From NCBI RefSeq assembly GCF_910585425.1, contig NZ_CAJUCP010000002.1:62001-126000 (forward strand): a stretch of DNA of 64,000 nt. The letters run 5' to 3'. This stretch comes from an uncultured Acetatifactor sp. (lineage in GTDB: Bacteria; Bacillota; Clostridia; Lachnospirales; Lachnospiraceae). Shown in pieces: positions 43,621 to 50,644 of the stretch. Numbering within the stretch: the first letter of the stretch is position 1; each line of letters begins with the position of its first letter. The notes under the pieces were generated by a model. It searched no databases, was not told the DNA's origin, and saw only the letters and a list, made by a program, of their open reading frames with translations. The translations under genes were made by a program, and so were the position numbers.

Positions 43621-43652
43621 AAGTTCGCCTTACATGCCAGTAAGGCGAACTT
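43621..43652 (-). repeat. Right inverted site of element 1; also terminator-like
   Basis: Perfect 13-base arms AAGTTCGCCTTAC and GTAAGGCGAACTT around spacer ATGCCA (43634-43639), the reverse complement of the left spacer. It is followed on the plus strand by more T (to 43656), so in the present orientation it should terminate transcripts from the internal promoter. Confidence 0.85.
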
Positions 43653-43684
43653 TTTTATTAAAATTCATGTCTGCAGGATGCCCT

Positions 43685-43925
43685 GGAACAGGTTGGCCGT
43701 GTGCAGCATGCCGCTTTGCTTGAGACAAAAGGGATTCATGCAGAGCGGATATGAAAATACGCGTTCGCGTTTGAGGGGAAAAAGTGCTCGTTGGAGCATA
43801 AATCCATTGCCGCCATAAAGCGCAGGGATGATATGCTTATGCTGTCGGTTCATCTGGGGCTTCCTTCCGGCAAAGGGTATGGAAACTATCCAAAGGTTCT
43901 GGAGGGGTTTGACAAGATTCCTTTG
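43685..43925 (+). pseudogene. Decayed fragment of a DUF1703-type AAA-ATPase/nuclease gene
   Basis: Short stretches in the plus strand match separated parts of the protein encoded at 24749-26326: IAAIKRRDDMLMLSVHLG matches TSIRRKDDVLTLLAHLG, LPSGKGYG matches ELPSGKGYAD, and NYPKVLEGF matches NYPQVLEGF. The segments between are deleted and no start or full frame remains. It is a remnant of another copy of that family, lying next to element 1. Confidence 0.8.
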
Positions 43926-43933
43926 GCCACCCC

Positions 43934-45421
43934 CTACCTGGCGGCCCCGCACTCTCCCCAGGTATCGAACGTCACCCTGTCGATTACCTTCATCAAAGAA
44001 TTGTCATATATCACGAAATTCAATCCCCTCGTATTCCTGCAGTATTCTCCCCCGTCAATGTTGATTGAGCTCGTGTTCCCCGCCGTCCATCCGCAACTGG
44101 TGACTGTATAGAGCGTATATTGGTTCCTGATGCTGCCATTCAGGCTGGCGGGCTTCGTCTCTGTCAGGGATTCGGATACTCCGTTCTCCGGGGAGATGAC
44201 GGCGGCATAGCTCCATCTGTATTTTCCTGACAGGTCTGTCTGCAGGCCCAGGGACTTCAGGCCCTCTTTTATTTCATCGGACAGCCCCTGGGTGGCATCG
44301 TCCCGCGCCGCAATGAAGACTGTGTAACCGTCATCACTTATCACTCGAAGGTATTCGCCCATATCTGTAATGTGCGTCAGTTCGCAGTTTTTGACTATAT
44401 GGTCATAATATTCCTTCGTGGCCTCGTACTGCTCGTCCCACACCGCGGCCACCTGATACCTGTCGGCCAGCAGGCCGCCTACATACCGGGAGGTCTTGAT
44501 GGCTCCCCAAAGGTTCGCATGCCCGATTGCGTTTTCTCTGGGCAGGACGGCCCCGATGGAAGCGTAGATTTCCGTCTCGCACATATTGCAGTAGTCGATG
44601 CCTTTGTCCTGGGCATATTCCTTCAAAGTGTTGTTATAAGCGTCATTCATCGGATTGCCCGGCAGGGATACCAGCACCAGCGTAATGCCGGCATCCCTGC
44701 ACAGCTCCACGGTCTTATCTAAATAAACCTGCATGACTTCATGGGGCTGCTGCCTGGCCTCGGTATCGCCCGCGAACTCATATGGCGCATACGAGTCTCC
44801 TCCATAGGACGCAATCGGCGCATATCCCTTCAGCCCGCTGTACCTGGTCTCATGGCGGAGGATATCATACTCCTCCAGCTCCGCCCATCTCGCGTGATAC
44901 CGGATGTTCTTTAAATAATAGCTGATTTCGGACTGGGTCTCATCCATCGCGCACAAATCCGAGACCGCCTCCCGCTTCACTTCAGACCATCTCATGGGAT
45001 CCAGGCATTTGCGGGTCAGGCCTTCCGTCGTATTGACCGGGCTGTCCCCATGAATCTCGAACAGGTATCGCGTATCCAATACCACTACCTGCGGCGACTG
45101 GAACCGCAATGCCTCCTTAAGCCAGAAATAGCTCAGGAAAATGCTCTGCTGCTCGCTTCCAAGATTATAGCTCCGAATCCCGTATTCATTGTATATCTCC
45201 TGGGGCGAAAAAGAATTCACCGCCACACTTGAGCCAAAGAACAGGACATCTATGGAATCATTCTCCATCTGGTAAAACTGGTTATAAGACGAAGTTGTCG
45301 GCCATGTGCTGTTCTTCAAGATATATTTCGGCATCAGCATTTCATTGATAAAATATAAAGAGGCTGCAAGAACAAGCAAAAACAAGAGGCCCCTCACCCC
45401 ATCCAAAACATGTCTCCGCAT
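43934..45421 (-). CDS. Membrane-anchored SGNH/GDSL-like hydrolase (DltD/AlgX-type partner of MBOAT)
   Basis: A 495-residue protein with an N-terminal membrane helix (residues 9-27) and an extracytoplasmic SGNH-like domain. The nucleophile block is LFFGSSVAVNSFSP (Ser in GSS); the catalytic Asp/His block appears as ENAIGHANLWG, a variant of the usual D-x-x-H. It would transfer or edit acyl groups on a cell-surface polymer, working with the MBOAT protein directly upstream (one base gap). About 150 C-terminal residues form an extra domain of unknown role. Its 3' end faces the DUF1703 remnant. Confidence 0.8.
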   Translation of the reverse strand: MRRHVLDGVRGLLFLLVLAASLYFINEMLMPKYILKNSTWPTTSSYNQFYQMENDSIDVLFFGSSVAVNSFSPQEIYNEYGIRSYNLGSEQQSIFLSYFWLKEALRFQSPQVVVLDTRYLFEIHGDSPVNTTEGLTRKCLDPMRWSEVKREAVSDLCAMDETQSEISYYLKNIRYHARWAELEEYDILRHETRYSGLKGYAPIASYGGDSYAPYEFAGDTEARQQPHEVMQVYLDKTVELCRDAGITLVLVSLPGNPMNDAYNNTLKEYAQDKGIDYCNMCETEIYASIGAVLPRENAIGHANLWGAIKTSRYVGGLLADRYQVAAVWDEQYEATKEYYDHIVKNCELTHITDMGEYLRVISDDGYTVFIAARDDATQGLSDEIKEGLKSLGLQTDLSGKYRWSYAAVISPENGVSESLTETKPASLNGSIRNQYTLYTVTSCGWTAGNTSSINIDGGEYCRNTRGLNFVIYDNSLMKVIDRVTFDTWGECGAAR

Positions 45422-46921
45422 TTAAAATCCTCCGTAAATAAAGTCTGCGGCATTGAAGCCATGCCCATATGTGCCAAAGAGCCACATGCACCAGAATCCG
45501 CAAAGATAAATCGCCCAGCGCACCGCCGTATTCTGCCTGTTGAACCAGCCCCGCACCTCTATCCCCTTCTCCTGCATCAGGCTGATGGTGACGAAAATCA
45601 GTACGGAACAAGACAATACGCCAAATTCCCTCTGCGTCAGGCCCAGGCGGAATATGGAATCATTGAAAAATATCCATGGATTAAAGGTGCTGAACATGGA
45701 TAATATCATCTGTACACCCGTTTTGAGGGTGCTGGCCCTGAATATTATCCAGGCCGTGGACACAAGAAATGACGTGGCTGTCATCTCCAATGCTTTCCGC
45801 ATCTTGGACCCCTGCGGCAGGGACAGCCTCTCCAGGATGTAATCCTTGGGCCTGTATAGCAAATCGCCCGCTATCTGATAACCCGCGTGCATCAATCCCC
45901 AGAACAGATATTTCCACCTTCCCCCATGCCAAAGGCCGCTTACCGCAAATGTGATGACAAGATTCCCGTATTTATGGATTTTGCCCTTTCGGCTCCCTCC
46001 CAAAGGGATATATATGTAATCCCTCAGCCATCCACTTAAGGAGATATGCCATCTTCGCCAGAATTCCTTGACGGATGTAGAAAAATAAGGACGGCTGAAG
46101 TTATCGGTCAGCTCTATCCCGTAAAGCCCTGCGACCCCCTGAGATATCGTCACACAGGACAGGAAATCTGCATAGAGCTGTATGCTGTAAAGAACCGCCG
46201 CTGTCAGTATATAAAACCCCGCATACTTCGGATAGCTGTCAAAGACAGTGTCCACTACCACAGATGCCTTATCCGCTATCAGATACTTTAAAAACAATCC
46301 CCAGAGGATTAGCTGAATCCCCCTCATCAACCGCTCATTGTCATAGGAATGTCCTTCGAACAGCTGGCTTTCCAGTTGGTCATAGCGCGAAATAGGACCC
46401 TGTATGATTATCGGAAAAAAGGATATGAATAAAGCATATTTCAGCAAATTCTTCTGCGGTGTTATCCTGGCCTTATAGATGTCCGCCAGGTAGGCAATCA
46501 TCTGCATGGAATAAAACGAAAGTCCAATCGGTATTATCCATGGAACCATAGGCCTGTGCATGACGGAGCCTGTGAGGAAGTCCCCGCATTTTGAAGCGAT
46601 CAGCGGCGCCGCCGATGCTATGATTCCGATTCCCAAAGCTATCCTGGCCCATGTATTCTGCTCCCTGATCTTTTCCATCAAAATGCCCGCAAAATAGCTT
46701 ATGGCTATCGACATCGCAAAAACCAGGAGCTGCCTTCTGTCATCAGACACCACATAGTAAAAATACCCGCTGGAAATCATCAGAACCGTCCATCGCACCT
46801 TCCTTGGCAGCACATAGTACAGAACAACCGTCAAGGCAACGAAAAGAAAATATCTTGCCGCCGTATAATTCATTGGAGCCGCATGAACAATTTCCAGCAA
46901 GCCGTAAAAAAACTGATCCAT
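45422..46921 (-). CDS. MBOAT-family membrane O-acyltransferase (AlgI/DltB type)
   Basis: A membrane-bound O-acyltransferase of about 499 residues with many helices. The family core is KEFWRRWHISLSGWLRDYIYIPLGGSRKG, followed by the invariant histidine in VSGLWHGGRWKYLFWGLMHA. It channels acyl groups (usually acetyl) across the membrane to a partner hydrolase such as the SGNH protein downstream, for acylation of exopolysaccharide. The start is taken at ATG 46921 (MDQFFYG); in-frame starts at 46930 (GTG) and 46987 are possible, the last lying only eight bases from element 2. Position suggests control by element 2. Confidence 0.88.
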   Translation of the reverse strand: MDQFFYGLLEIVHAAPMNYTAARYFLFVALTVVLYYVLPRKVRWTVLMISSGYFYYVVSDDRRQLLVFAMSIAISYFAGILMEKIREQNTWARIALGIGIIASAAPLIASKCGDFLTGSVMHRPMVPWIIPIGLSFYSMQMIAYLADIYKARITPQKNLLKYALFISFFPIIIQGPISRYDQLESQLFEGHSYDNERLMRGIQLILWGLFLKYLIADKASVVVDTVFDSYPKYAGFYILTAAVLYSIQLYADFLSCVTISQGVAGLYGIELTDNFSRPYFSTSVKEFWRRWHISLSGWLRDYIYIPLGGSRKGKIHKYGNLVITFAVSGLWHGGRWKYLFWGLMHAGYQIAGDLLYRPKDYILERLSLPQGSKMRKALEMTATSFLVSTAWIIFRASTLKTGVQMILSMFSTFNPWIFFNDSIFRLGLTQREFGVLSCSVLIFVTISLMQEKGIEVRGWFNRQNTAVRWAIYLCGFWCMWLFGTYGHGFNAADFIYGGF

Positions 46922-46994
46922 GACCTTCACCGCCCCTCCCTCTTCCATTTCGGCACTGGCATACCGGCCTCCGGATTGCACACCCATGCCGCAA

Positions 46995-47026
46995 AGGTTC
47001 GCCTTACTTGCTTATTAGGCGAACTT
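46995..47026 (+). repeat. Left inverted site of element 2
   Basis: Arms AGGTTCGCCTTAC and ATTAGGCGAACTT around spacer TTGCTT (47008-47013). The base after the spacer is A instead of G, a change shared with the reversed right site of this element only, so the identity core is seven bases or more. Confidence 0.8.
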
Positions 47027-47190
47027 TTTTATTGCCGCAAATCAGCGACATCAGATTTCCGGGCGGCCTGAGACACTCTGAAAACCACATTCTCTCTAAA
47101 TCCAGACAGTGATTTTTGTGCGGAATATAGGCGGAGAGCATCGAATAACGTCATTGAAATCAGAAATATAGACAAAACTGAAATTTGGAC

Positions 47191-47219
47191 TTGCGCAAAC
47201 TGCACATTCAATATAAAAT
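47191..47219 (+). promoter_or_regulatory. Promoter inside element 2 (current orientation: rightward)
   Basis: TTGCGC (47191-47196), 17-base spacer, TAAAAT (47214-47219) within TATAAAATGTTAG, the same arrangement and distance to the right site as in element 1. Confidence 0.65.
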
Positions 47220-47235
47220 GTTAGAGATAATAAAA

Positions 47236-47267
47236 AAGTTCGCCTTATAAGCAAGTAAGGCGAACTT
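47236..47267 (-). repeat. Right inverted site of element 2; bidirectional terminator-like
   Basis: Arms AAGTTCGCCTTAT and GTAAGGCGAACTT around spacer AAGCAA (47249-47254). T-runs follow on both strands, so it can end transcripts of the internal promoter on the plus strand and of mecA on the minus strand. Confidence 0.8.
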
Positions 47268-47306
47268 TTTTACTTTAATTTCATCCTTATCGCCGTAGCA
47301 GCCCCA

Positions 47307-48020
47307 TCACTTCCTCAGCTTCTTCAGCGCCTTCTCCGCAATCAGACACTCCCCATGCTCCTCCAGCTGCACTGTCTGGGAGGGTTCTGCCGCATAGAGG
47401 CTGGAGAATTCCAGCGCCTGTATGCAGGCCCTGCTGTAGCGCTCATAGGAGGCCCGCCCTTTGAGCAGATACAGGAAATAGAGCCCATCCATCTGGTACA
47501 GGCTGCTCTCCACCTGCAGGTTCGAGGGCAGCATGGCGGCGAACTCTATGATCCGGCCCAGCTCTGAAAAGGCGAACACAGCGAAGCTGGGGCGGCTCAC
47601 CTGCTGCGCCTGTTTGCCTTCCGCCTGCTTTCCCTCCGCCTCCCCGGCATTCGGGGCAGGGCTGCTCTCCGCCGACTGGACGGTCCCCTCTCCGCTTATC
47701 TTCTCCCTGGTCCTCTGGAGGATCCGCTTCATCTCCTTCAGGCATTCGATGAACTGGTCGCTCTCCTTGATTTCCGGATCCCTGTCGGAGAAGGTCAGGA
47801 TCAGCCCCTGATCCGGCAGCATCATAATCTGCAGGTCAAAGGCGAATTTCGGCGGCTTGTAGCCCACCTCCTCCGCGGCCTGTTCGATGATCTCCTGCAC
47901 CACTTCTCTGGCTTTATCGCTGCGCAGGACAAAATCCTTGTAGTCAATCTCATACTCTTCCAGTTCTTCATTGGACAGGAAGCACTTTACCGTCTTTTCA
48001 TCCACACGTTCTATTCTCAT
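47307..48020 (-). CDS. mecA: Adaptor protein MecA
   Basis: A 237-residue MecA-family adaptor that brings substrates to the ClpC/ClpP protease. The N-terminal domain MRIERVDEKTVKCFLSNEELEEY matches the family start, a charged low-complexity linker follows (about 115-145, with repeated AEGKQ), and the C-terminal domain (from FAVFAFSELGRIIEFAAML to LEEHGECLIAEKALKKL) is the ClpC-binding part. The ATG at 48020 has GAGGA upstream; the open frame extends 34 codons further without family similarity. It has its own promoter and is converging with the internal promoter of element 2. Confidence 0.88.
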   Translation of the reverse strand: MRIERVDEKTVKCFLSNEELEEYEIDYKDFVLRSDKAREVVQEIIEQAAEEVGYKPPKFAFDLQIMMLPDQGLILTFSDRDPEIKESDQFIECLKEMKRILQRTREKISGEGTVQSAESSPAPNAGEAEGKQAEGKQAQQVSRPSFAVFAFSELGRIIEFAAMLPSNLQVESSLYQMDGLYFLYLLKGRASYERYSRACIQALEFSSLYAAEPSQTVQLEEHGECLIAEKALKKLRK

Positions 48021-48065
48021 ATCATTATCCTCATAAAAATGTACCTGCCACATAACCACATTCTT

Positions 48066-48094
48066 ATGATACCATGATATTCGGAAAAATACAA
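48066..48094 (-). promoter_or_regulatory. Promoter of mecA
   Basis: Minus strand TTGTAT (48089-48094), 17-base spacer, TATCAT (48066-48071) with TG one base before the -10 box. Confidence 0.6.
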
Positions 48095-48109
48095 TTATAT
48101 TTATTTTGG

Positions 48110-48140
48110 ATAATAGAATCATTTCTTATGATTCTATTAT
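48110..48140. promoter_or_regulatory. Perfect 12-bp palindrome upstream of the mecA promoter
   Basis: ATAATAGAATCA (48110-48121), loop TTTCTTA, TGATTCTATTAT (48129-48140). No T-run follows, so it may be an operator for mecA or a 3' hairpin of the blaR1-type transcript. Confidence 0.5.
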
Positions 48141-48214
48141 ATAAGTTTTCCATTCTATGCATTATTTTATACCTTTTTTTAGACAATTTTTAGCCTGTTC
48201 CACCCCCGGCGGGC

Positions 48215-50185
48215 CTATAGCTCCAGGCCATAGCCGGCCACCTTCCAGCCGTCCCCCTCCTTCACCGCCGATATGGTCAGGTACTCCAGATAATCCGCAT
48301 CCGCTGCCGGACGGAACTCCATGGAGATTACGGTATCGTCTTCATCCGGCAGCCCTGCACCGTCCAGCCCCTTTACGGCCAAAAGCTGTGCCTGCGCCGC
48401 CACATGGCCATCCAGGCCGTCCGGGAATGTCTCCACTACTCCCCCGTAATCCGCCGACAGATACTGCGCCAGCTCCGCCGCGTCTCCTGCCAGATAGGCC
48501 TCCCAGAAAGCCGTTGCCAGCTGCTCCATCTGCCGGACGTCCGCCGACATGCCCTGACTGTCCGCCGACAGATCCTGGTTTTCCTCCTGCCATATGGCGA
48601 AATTGGCGGCGATGACGGGCAGTATAATCCCAAAGCCCTCCTCATATTCCGAGACCGCCGGATAAGCATAATGGATGCCCATGACCTTGCTTCCGCTTTC
48701 GCTGAGCCGGACGCAGAAGACCATTCCGTCTTCCTCTTTCCTCAGGACATCCGCGGCCTCTGTCCCGGCATAGCCCTCCTGTTCCAGGATATCCCGGGCC
48801 TCTTCCCATGTATTCCCGCTGTAATCGGCCACCCAGAACCGCACCTGTCCGTCGGATTCCCATATCCATTCGTCAGGCCCGCCGGACTTCCACCCCGATT
48901 CGGGAATCAGCAGACCATAGCCCTGGCCCTGGTACAGGTATGCGGGCTCCTCCTGGGGAATGCCCTCCTGCATATAGCGCAGCGTGTATTTCCGCCCCGG
49001 ATGCGCTTCCGTCCCAGAGTCCTCTCCGGATGCATCCCTGTCAATCACGGCGGGCTCTTCATTCCTGCCCTCCGCCGCCCCTCTGTCCAAAGGCGGATCC
49101 AGGGGCAGACCATCCGCATCGCCCCCGTAGGTATCGCTGTCCGTGCCCCTTTCCAGATTCTGCGCCTGCCCCTCTGTGGCCTGCGCCGTCCTGGCAGAGG
49201 TGGCGAACACCAGCGCCAGGCACGCCACCAGCAGCGTGGACGCCATGATGGCCGCATGTTTTATTTTCTTATATCTCATGATCAGGCAGACTCTCTCTTC
49301 GATGGCGTTTTTGCTGAATCCGTTGTACAGGGGCAGCAGTACGCGCTTCTCCTCCTCCATCCCTATCAGCGTCATGGCATATCCCGCCCTGGCCTCCTCC
49401 CCGAAGCGGCGCAGCACGCCCTCGTCACAGGCCAGCTCCATATCCCGGTTCATGAGCCTGCACATGACCCAGACCAGCGGATTGAACCAGTGGAGGCACA
49501 GCGCCGCCACCATGGCCAGCTTCAGCGCAGCGTCGTGATGGCGGATGTGCACGAACTCATGCCGCAGGATATATCTCAGCTCCTGTCCGCTGCCCTCCAG
49601 CGCCCTTCCGGGAAGCAGGATGACAGGGCGCAGGCAACCGTAGGTCAGCGGCGCCAGGATTCTGTCCGACTGCCTCACCGCAATCCGTCCGATCCGGCCC
49701 CGCCGCCGTCCCGCGCACCTGTCCAGCCACTGCTGCACCCGTCCGTCCTCCACAGGCACGGCCATGCGGAACTGCCACAGGCTGCGGGCATATGCCGCCG
49801 CAAAGAATACGGCCAAAGCCAAGGCCCCCGCGCCCCAGACCGCCCCCAGCAGCCCCAGGCCGCCCTCTCCGGCCAGAGCCCTGGGCTCCTGTCCCAGGGC
49901 CAGGTCCTGCACCACAGTCCACGCGGGCTGGCTGCCCGTAATCGTCACGCCCTCCCACATCCTGGCCGGGTACGGCTCCTGCACGGCCTGGCGCTGGACT
50001 GTCTGCAGAAAGGTGTACAGGCTGAACACGGAGGAAAAGGTGAAGGGCAGCAGCAACCTGGCCAGCGCCAGGCACCAGAGGACAGGTAACGTCCTCTTGG
50101 GCAGCTTATCCAGCCAAAGGATGCGCACCGCGATGATGACCAGTATCAGCACGCCTCCGCAAAAGCTTCTTTGAATCAGTCCCAT
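48215..50185 (-). CDS. BlaR1/MecR1-type M56 membrane metalloprotease sensor with non-penicillin-binding C-terminus
   Basis: A 656-residue protein. N-terminal helices (about 8-25 and 32-60) and a helix at about 115-138 surround the cytosolic M56 protease domain with the zinc site HEFVH (209-213) and the downstream ELACDE Glu. A further helix (about 318-336, AIMASTLLVACLALVFA) leads to a long outer region of about 300 residues that lacks the SxxK/SxN/KTG motifs of the beta-lactam sensor, so the signal is something else. It would cleave the BlaI-type repressor encoded just upstream. The ATG at 50185 has AGAGG six bases before it; the ATG two codons earlier overlaps that site. Confidence 0.87.
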   Translation of the reverse strand: MGLIQRSFCGGVLILVIIAVRILWLDKLPKRTLPVLWCLALARLLLPFTFSSVFSLYTFLQTVQRQAVQEPYPARMWEGVTITGSQPAWTVVQDLALGQEPRALAGEGGLGLLGAVWGAGALALAVFFAAAYARSLWQFRMAVPVEDGRVQQWLDRCAGRRRGRIGRIAVRQSDRILAPLTYGCLRPVILLPGRALEGSGQELRYILRHEFVHIRHHDAALKLAMVAALCLHWFNPLVWVMCRLMNRDMELACDEGVLRRFGEEARAGYAMTLIGMEEEKRVLLPLYNGFSKNAIEERVCLIMRYKKIKHAAIMASTLLVACLALVFATSARTAQATEGQAQNLERGTDSDTYGGDADGLPLDPPLDRGAAEGRNEEPAVIDRDASGEDSGTEAHPGRKYTLRYMQEGIPQEEPAYLYQGQGYGLLIPESGWKSGGPDEWIWESDGQVRFWVADYSGNTWEEARDILEQEGYAGTEAADVLRKEEDGMVFCVRLSESGSKVMGIHYAYPAVSEYEEGFGIILPVIAANFAIWQEENQDLSADSQGMSADVRQMEQLATAFWEAYLAGDAAELAQYLSADYGGVVETFPDGLDGHVAAQAQLLAVKGLDGAGLPDEDDTVISMEFRPAADADYLEYLTISAVKEGDGWKVAGYGLEL

Positions 50186-50194
50186 AGCCATCCT

Positions 50195-50548
50195 CTATTT
50201 CCCCTCCTCCACAATCCTCTTCAGCCTCTCGATCTGCTCCCCGGAAAGGGCCTTTCGGCTCAGCAGGGAGGCGAAGAGCATATCCGCCGACCCGTCGTAG
50301 ATTCTGTCTATCAGCTCGTCCGTCTCCGAGGCCTGCACCTGGGCCTTGGAGACCAGCGCATGGCACAAAAAGCCCGGCTCGCTGCGCTGGATGGCCCCTT
50401 TCCTGACGCATTTCTTAATCACAGTATAGGTGGTGTTCACGTTCCAGCCGATCTCCTCCTTCAGGATATCCGAGATACGCTTTGCCGTGGAATCTCCCTC
50501 CCGCCAGAGCACGGCCATCACCTTCAGTTCCGAGTCAAATAATTTCAT
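50195..50548 (-). CDS. BlaI/MecI/CopY-family repressor
   Basis: A 117-residue winged-helix repressor of standard length: LFDSELKVMAVLWREGDSTAKRISDILKEEIGWNVNTTYTVIKKCVRKGAI is the DNA-binding domain, with the NTTYT recognition-helix motif, and the C-terminal helices form the dimer. It starts at ATG with AAAGGGA upstream. It is the first gene of a two-gene unit with the M56 sensor. Three operator copies overlap its promoter, so autoregulation is very likely. Confidence 0.93.
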   Translation of the reverse strand: MKLFDSELKVMAVLWREGDSTAKRISDILKEEIGWNVNTTYTVIKKCVRKGAIQRSEPGFLCHALVSKAQVQASETDELIDRIYDGSADMLFASLLSRKALSGEQIERLKRIVEEGK

Positions 50549-50569
50549 GTCAGATTCGTCCCTTTCTAT

Positions 50570-50583
50570 ACTACTGCAATAGT
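50570..50583. promoter_or_regulatory. BlaI-type operator O1
   Basis: ACTACTGCAATAGT, the exact reverse complement of O3; downstream of the -10 box, over the expected transcription start. Confidence 0.8.
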
Positions 50584-50593
50584 TGACGATTTC

Positions 50594-50622
50594 ATACTAT
50601 CACGATAGTAAGCCGCTGTCAA
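50594..50622 (-). promoter_or_regulatory. Promoter of the blaI-blaR1 unit
   Basis: Minus strand TTGACA (50617-50622), 17-base spacer, TAGTAT (50594-50599). The -10 box lies inside operator O2. Confidence 0.85.
50596..50609. promoter_or_regulatory. BlaI-type operator O2
   Basis: ACTATCACGATAGT, a palindrome lying over the -10 box and spacer; same outer half-sites (ACTA/TAGT) as O1 and O3 with a different centre. Confidence 0.75.
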
Positions 50623-50623
50623 T

Positions 50624-50637
50624 ACTATTGCAGTAGT
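50624..50637. promoter_or_regulatory. BlaI-type operator O3
   Basis: ACTATTGCAGTAGT immediately upstream of the -35 box, eight bases from the stop of the neighbouring ATPase gene. Confidence 0.8.
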
Positions 50638-50644
50638 TTTCCAG

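Larger units (their letters stand above)
43381..43652. other. Candidate invertible promoter element 1 (inverton)
   Basis: A 272-bp AT-rich element bounded by two recombination-site-like palindromes in inverted orientation (43381-43412 and 43621-43652). They match at 29 of 32 positions when one is reversed, including the whole asymmetric spacer. A promoter at the right end points rightward, away from the AbiEi-like gene and the polysaccharide cluster. Inversion would aim it at them. The interior has no gene. A homologous element with a different spacer lies 3.6 kb away. The inversion itself is inferred. Confidence 0.75.
46995..47267. other. Candidate invertible promoter element 2 (inverton)
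   Basis: A 273-bp element with the same plan as element 1. Inverted sites at 46995-47026 and 47236-47267 match at 30 of 32 positions when one is reversed, with identical spacer TTGCTT, which differs from the element 1 spacer. The internal promoter at the right end points away from the MBOAT/SGNH genes; inversion would direct it at them. No gene is inside. Inversion is inferred, not shown. Confidence 0.75.

Noticed and set aside
43381..47267. Elements 1 and 2 as two MITE copies or plain double terminators
   Set aside because: No target-site duplication is visible, the interiors share only the promoter end, and the site spacers match within but not between elements, which neither model predicts. 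Kept only as the alternative to test.
43381..47267. A recombinase gene inside or beside the elements
   Set aside because: No frame between 42.4 and 48.2 kb looks like a tyrosine or serine recombinase; the enzyme must be encoded elsewhere.
48215..50185. Beta-lactamase regulon (true blaR1)
   Set aside because: The outer domain lacks penicillin-binding motifs and no beta-lactamase gene is nearby.
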